Assembly (NCBI GenBank): GCA_947034895.1
Contig: OX344761.1
Coordinates: forward strand, 76,321,839 to 76,385,838
From: Rhytidiadelphus loreus
Taxonomy: Eukaryota > Streptophyta > Bryopsida > Hypnales > Hylocomiaceae
Direction of reading: 5' to 3'
Length of the DNA stretch: 64,000 bases
The position numbers and the translations under genes were made by a program. Positions 58,426 to 64,000 of the stretch are shown here, in pieces (within the stretch, counting starts at the first letter, position 1; each line of letters starts with the position of its first letter). Below the pieces are notes generated by a model. The model worked only from the letters and a program-made list of their open reading frames with translations. It did no database searches and was not told where the DNA came from.

Positions 58426-61400
58426 TTACTTTAGAATTGCATCAGCAGTCTCAATCAGAGTATTGCTGATAGACTCCTGAAGAAAAGAGATGGAGCTCAC
58501 AGTTGACTTCGCTAGCCAGCTCAGACCTACTTTGGCTTTGTGCTCATTTGTTGGGAGCCGATACAAATATGCAAGCTTCCTCGCTGCAATGTATCCAGAA
58601 AGAAAAATGATTAGCGAATATACTGTAGAAAATAATAGAACCGTTACAAACCTGATCCCCTCTCGTATACTGAGTCACTGACTCCCCTTACTAACATCAA
58701 CTCACCCAAAAAACAAACTTTGTTGGTCTTCAATTAGCAAATGGTGTAAGCTTGGCTCCATAGCCACTCAACAGTGAATGGAAATGGGTTGCTTACAGCA
58801 GTATCCCCTTTAATACCATGGTAAATTGGCAGCTTCGAAATAGATTATATAACTTTTTTAAATTACTGAAAACTATTGTCGTCAATTTACTTCATTTTCT
58901 GTAAGGAGAATATTGGAATATGAAAAAATGTTCCATATGTCGAAATAAAATTCCCTAAATCAATAAATAATCAACGAAGTTTTGTTGAGACAAGCAGGGT
59001 ACTACAGGTCTACAACCTTCCACTTTGAAATTGCACAAGAAATTCTTAAAAAGTGATAAAATGTTGATCCAAACAGATTTCACTCTTGTACCCTAAGATG
59101 TCTCCAGATCTCCAAAAAATCACACTACTACATATGACAAAATGCTCAAAGTGATGTAAATTGTATCTTACACATCAAAGATCGCACTAATCTTTCAAAC
59201 AAAAAGCAGAAGTCGGAGAGCAATGTACCTGTATGGCCCAAAAATCCATCAAGAGTGATACCGTCGATGAAACTCACAGAAACTGCTCCATCATTCGTTC
59301 CCAGAGTCATCATCTCTCCTAGATGTTGGTATCTGTGCGTTTGACCACGAAGCATGAAGACATTGGTAAATTTGCATCGACATGCCGATATGCAATAACA
59401 CAGCAACGAAAACTGCCTAGTGCAATGGCTATGTTGCAGAAGAGCCTTGACACACAAAGTCCAATACAAACCTGAAGGGTAGAAGTGGGCGATTATTGAT
59501 GGCAGCCCACAAGTTCCAGCCAGCATAGTCAGCTTGCTGGAATGCAACCTGCACCAAAAATACAGCTGGATTACTCTAAACAGAAACTGCTCAGGGTCGC
59601 CACGCAAATGGGGTCGACAAAGTTACCTATTACATTTAAAATTACGTTGACTTGTGAGAGATTAGGTTCGTCCATGTTCTATCACTGTCAAAGATGCTCC
59701 CTAAGATACACTGTCATTGCAATCAACTCATAGTTCAAGGGTAATCTAGACTGGCCATTGGGACCTTGCTCCTTCAAACTTCAACAAGTTCTAACTTATT
59801 TATTTTGGGATCCAAATAATACATAATTGAGTGTTTTGGAATCCAGTCGAAAATGTGGACATGACTCACTTAAACCACACAAAGCCACGGTAATGGATTC
59901 TCTAACTCAATGCCAACAAATAAAGAGAGAGTCCAAGATAATCACAAACAATCAACTCCAACAAAATACCTGCGCAGTGCTCGGGAGATTTCTTCCAGAA
60001 GCGTCTCTAGTCCCTGCCGAATCACCAAGAGCAAAGATACGAGGATGACCTTTGACTCGCAACATCTCGTCTGTATCAGCTTGCCCACGGCCATTTACAG
60101 GAAAGGACTGGTAACCGTATTGTGTTTCGGAGGGCGGTATGGAAACTTTAGTCCCAGCAGTCCAAAGCACGAGATCTACCTCCAAGGTCTGCACTACAGC
60201 CGTTCGCCGGCTTGGACGTTGCGATGGTCGTTGCAGCTCTAAACAGACACGGTTTGAGGTAGAGGACGAACTCCCTTCAACTAGACTCATGTTTGCTACA
60301 GAATATCCCAAAACTAACTCAACGTTTCTTGATGAGAGAATCTGCAGATTAACGATTTCAAAACAGCATTAGAGTAATCAAATGTCTTCACCAGGGTCAG
60401 GATTATGTCTTCTTACACTTGAGCAGTAGAAACAAGCAAGAGTTGTGATCGGTGGTTGCAAAAATACTACCCTAATCCCTGGGTAAGTCGCAACATAATT
60501 TGTGAGTTGATTTTCGTGTACGGACAACCTCCAACTAGGGTTCTAGAATATTTGTGGGACTCTCTAGAGAAGGGTGGAAAATCTCCTGGAATTATTCTAC
60601 TAAATGGTTTAACAACCACAAGGTGTACAATTGGAGTCCGTGTAAAATGAAACAACAAAATAAGGTTGCAGGCACATTTCTCACTTAGTGATTGGAGCAG
60701 TATTACCTTGGAAGCTGCCTCCCTGTTGCCAGCAGGCGCTGCAGCTACAATATCAGATGCCATATCCACCACTTTGATGCGGCCCCTTTTGCCAAGTCTT
60801 TCAGCTAGAGTAGCAGAGAGTTCTATTCCGCAGTAACCTGATCCGACAACGACTATCTCAACAGGGGCAAATTCTGATGCATTTTTTTCAAGAGCTACTA
60901 ACCTTCTCTCCACCTCCTGTTAGAAGTAATCAAAACGATCACTCAGATAATACAAAAATAGGATACAAAGAGTGGCCAAAAATCTATTATGTTCAAAAAA
61001 AACTATCACAATACTCCTGTCCCAAATTTGGACACGTTTTCAGCTTAATTATGCATCCTCAATGCCTCATCTTTGATTTCCCATCCACACAATGAACTCA
61101 TAAGTTTCCCGACAATGGTTGTAGCCATGGTTATAAAATAGCATTGCAACGGGATCCGTTCTAGTAACTCATAATGAAGTAAGGCAATCGGGTAGCCTGA
61201 CTCACCAATGTGTCTTCAAAACTGTTAAATGGAACAGCCAACTCAGGAGCACCTGGAACAATGTTCATACGAGGCTCCGAACCCAGCGCTAAAACCAGCC
61301 TGGCCCCTCCCTCCCGACGCCAGGTTTAGTTCATAATTTACAATTTCCACCTGAATCCAGTAGGTAACCCCAATATTATACCTACTAGAAAACCAAGTAC

Positions 61401-63420
61401 GGGGAATCTTCAGTTGGTCTATCATTGTCGAAACGTGAGATTCGTTTGAAAAACAAGCTATATGAGAAATAACAATCGAGTGTACCAATCGTAATCCACT
61501 TGCAATCCACTGCTGAGGTAAACCGATCCACCGACATCCCGACTCGTGGTAGCCAAAGCAGGCGTACCATTCACTGCATCGTATGGTTGAATAGATCTTA
61601 CAGTATCTTGACAAAATTGTATGCTACTGTTCGCAAGCAGGTCCTTAAATGAGGGAGCGACTTCCCAAGATTCAACCTCTGAACAACACGTGGGATTTGA
61701 CAACTCGTGAGATTTGGGGGGAGAAAAAGCATACAAAGAAGCTTACAAAGTATATGACGTCTGAACACACAAAAACACTTTTTTTTAAGTCACGAATCCT
61801 TCTGGTCACCTACACAGAAAATAAGTTCTAAAGAGTGGTCTCTAAGGGGGAGACGAGCCAAGTCGTCCATAGGTTTTGTTCATCCTCCCACAAGGTCGCT
61901 ATTCAACATAGCCCCACTTGGTGCTATATGATAAATAGCAACAACCAAGGCTGCTATCTACATAGCGCTTATGTCCATGGAATACGAATTGGCTATTAAA
62001 GAAAAGTGCCATATCACATAAGAACATATCAGCCAAAGTGCAAACATCAGAAACATCCAAAGAATGTAGTTCATGGGTACGTCTGACCTTTGGAAAGAAG
62101 TTCATACAGAAGAGGCTTAAAGACAAATCGGTCAGACTGGTCGACCAAAACAATCTGCCATCAAACCAACATATCCAGGTCGTCATTCTCTGTATAAAAT
62201 CAAGCTCAAGCAATCTCGTGCTGCAACTTAAAAGGTTTGAAATGTTACGCTTTAATCTGTGGTCATGGATAGAGTTTGTTAATACGAACAGACACGTCAC
62301 ACAAGATGACAGTGCGAGATGTCTTGCATCAATTTGCACTTAGACAAAATGCATATACAGTGATCAATGCGTCAATACCTGCGGTTTCTTGTCAGGCGGC
62401 CAGATGAGAGACTCAAGACGTAACGCAGTGTAGAGCCCACCGAAACCTCCACCAAGTACGCATATCCTGGGCCTCTGCACACAGTAAACTTTACTCGGAA
62501 AATGTTCTCATATAAAGCAAAATTCCAAAATCATCCCTCCGTCTGACGACCATGGATTTATCCCACTTATGTAATTCCAAGGAAAAAACGTAAAAAGATA
62601 AATTATAATCTAGACTAAATTAATCCAAATTTGGACTCATTGAACCAAAATTACCCTAAAGTGATTTCACATGAGGATCATTGCATGATCAGGCAACCAT
62701 CCTTATAAGGGAGGTAAATGTACCATTCATCAGGTAAATAAGTGTAATTTGGTTTCAGCTCAATTGACATGCTAAATATTGATCATTAGGATTCCTCTAC
62801 ATATTCAAAGATTATCTCTTGTAAAGTCTCACCCCTACTTTTCACCTTTAGACCTCTCATAAACGAGTGAAATCGATCACTCCATGGAATACACCCAACC
62901 CCACTAGACTATTCGCACCATTTCATATCCAAATTTTCAATCAAGAATTGAAGGTGCACAATATTAGATGTAGAAGTTAAATGATGAAAGTCAATTTCAT
63001 TTGCACCTCGTAAAAACGACTGTACTCAATGGAACAAACCCAACGTGCAGAAATCTAATTCCACCTCTTAAAAACTCAAATCCTTAATCAATTCCAGAAT
63101 TGGAGTTAGACAACATAGGATATGAAGGTTGCAAGATGACAGTGAGGAACAGTGTTTGAAATCCCTACCTTGGGGTCCGACCATACAAAAGAGGTGAGTC
63201 CAGCGCCACTTTCTTCAAGCACCGCACTACGCCCTCCACTCCCTCCAGCAGCATAAGCGGCCGTGACCGAAGACATTGAAGCTGCCTGAATTGCCACTAA
63301 TGGTTGACAGAACTTTATAGACGAAAGAAACAGGCTTCTCAAGTCTCGCTTTTGTTCCCGCATGGACATCTCCACCTGGCCAGTACTCGCAACCAATCTC
63401 GAAGGACATGGCTGTAACAT
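58426..63420 (-). CDS. NDC1: NDC1-type plastid NAD(P)H-quinone oxidoreductase (type II)
   Basis: Ten exons on the minus strand: 63420-63169, 62474-62379, 62154-62088, 61678-61486, 61299-61206, 60916-60707, 60341-59970, 59548-59472, 59332-59229, 58583-58426. All phases agree, giving 540 aa, near the usual plant length. NDC1 is a FAD enzyme of plastoglobules (also reported in mitochondria) that reduces plastoquinone and related quinones and is needed for phylloquinone synthesis and plastochromanol in Arabidopsis. Motifs: FAD-binding ICVLGGGFGGLYTALRLES (GGGFGG at 92-97); VDQSDRFVFKPLLYELLS; WLVLALGSEP; NAD(P)-binding EIVVVGSGYCGIELSATLAE (259-266 core); DLVLWTAGT (364-368); second FAD motif RIFALGD (407-411); AGWNLWAAINNRPLLPF; LGEMMTLG; and the C-terminal RKLAYLYRLPTNEHKAKVGL. 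All cofactor sites are present. ATG 63420 is the first in-frame start after a stop at 63561-63559. The leader is rich in Ser, Ala and basic residues. Confidence 0.95.
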
Positions 63421-64000
63421 TAATGGCCCCTGCTTCTCAAGTTCTCCTGCTTGCCAACACAAAAGGATTCTCGTGAGTGGGAGGACTGTAGGATGATTAC
63501 TGAAACAGTTCTCCCCTAAATGCTCAAGTGCCGGGAATTCCCCGTGAGGGCTTAAAACTCAAATCTAGCGCCACATAACGACAATTTCAGGTCAATTCAG
63601 AATCGGGACCCTATCAACAATTTGGTTGCTCATCTATTGGATTTTGTCCAATCACAAAAATGAACAAACTTAAGTGAGATATGAACATTTTTTAAATGCA
63701 GCTTTCCAAAGTCAACAGTGTGTCAAAATGCTTGTCTCTAAATGTCTGTTTTTCAACACAATCTAATCCTAGATTCATCCTCTAACTTTGAAGCGATGGA
63801 AAAATTCAATAATCAAGCCAATCGACAAAGACCTTAATTTTGAAAAACTCAAGTACAATCTCAGAGAAGAAAGTGTGAAAATACGAGAAAATAGAGATGA
63901 AATGACCCTCAGAAATCAGAAAAAAAACCATGAAGCTTAGAGTTTGATGGATGAAGACTCCTTATGAAACTCACAGATTGCCAAAATGTGAACAACAAAT
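63421..64000 (-). promoter_or_regulatory. Upstream region of NDC1
   Basis: This interval should hold the NDC1 promoter and 5' UTR, read leftward. No TATA box or other motif stands out, and no coding region is seen before the window ends. Confidence 0.35.

Noticed and set aside
1..64000. tRNA, rRNA and CRISPR signals
   Set aside because: No T-loop-like GGTTCGAATCC with a pairing acceptor stem, no rRNA-like block and no regular repeat-spacer array was seen on reading; a covariance-model scan would be decisive.

Overview
This is nuclear DNA of a land plant. The genes have many short exons, almost all introns are GT-AG, the proteins start with chloroplast-transit-like leaders, and the intergenic DNA is AT-rich and full of MITEs, foldback elements, a hAT relic and a CACTA element. 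The kinase relic and the hAT type recall moss-like genomes, so a non-seed plant such as a bryophyte is my best guess. That placement is an inference and is weak.

I rebuilt four complete multi-exon genes by joining exons whose reading phases all agree: an ABC1-type atypical kinase of the plastid (+, 15026-21228, 11 exons, 1082 aa); IspD of the MEP isoprenoid pathway (-, 27244-30575, 11 exons, 319 aa); an atypical SDR like Arabidopsis At1g32220 (-, 34177-37088, 6 exons, 308 aa); and an NDC1-type plastid NAD(P)H-quinone oxidoreductase (-, 58426-63420, 10 exons, 540 aa). A fifth, the 3' part of a small plant-specific protein gene, lies at 661-954 (+).

The four complete genes share a theme. IspD makes isoprenoid precursors in the chloroplast. 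ABC1K kinases, the At1g32220-type SDR and NDC1 are all known in Arabidopsis as plastoglobule proteins of prenylquinone metabolism. A 64 kb window whose complete genes are all of this kind is the most interesting feature here; whether the clustering is conserved or functional cannot be told from one window.

Layout: 1-10.9 kb holds the small gene, a degenerate tandem repeat, a PIF/Harbinger-like MITE, hairpin elements and a TTAA-flanked element. 10.9-13.7 kb is a hAT transposase relic with five in-frame stops. 15-21 kb is ABC1K. 22.2-22.7 kb is another TTAA element. 27-37 kb holds ispD and the SDR gene in tandem. 37.8-40.4 kb is a 2.6 kb TTAA-flanked element loaded with satellites. 42.3-47.0 kb is a CACTA-like element carrying a decayed protein kinase fragment. 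47-58 kb is gene-free repeat DNA with inverted repeats and a further TTAA element. 58.4-63.4 kb is NDC1. I saw no rRNA, tRNA or CRISPR.
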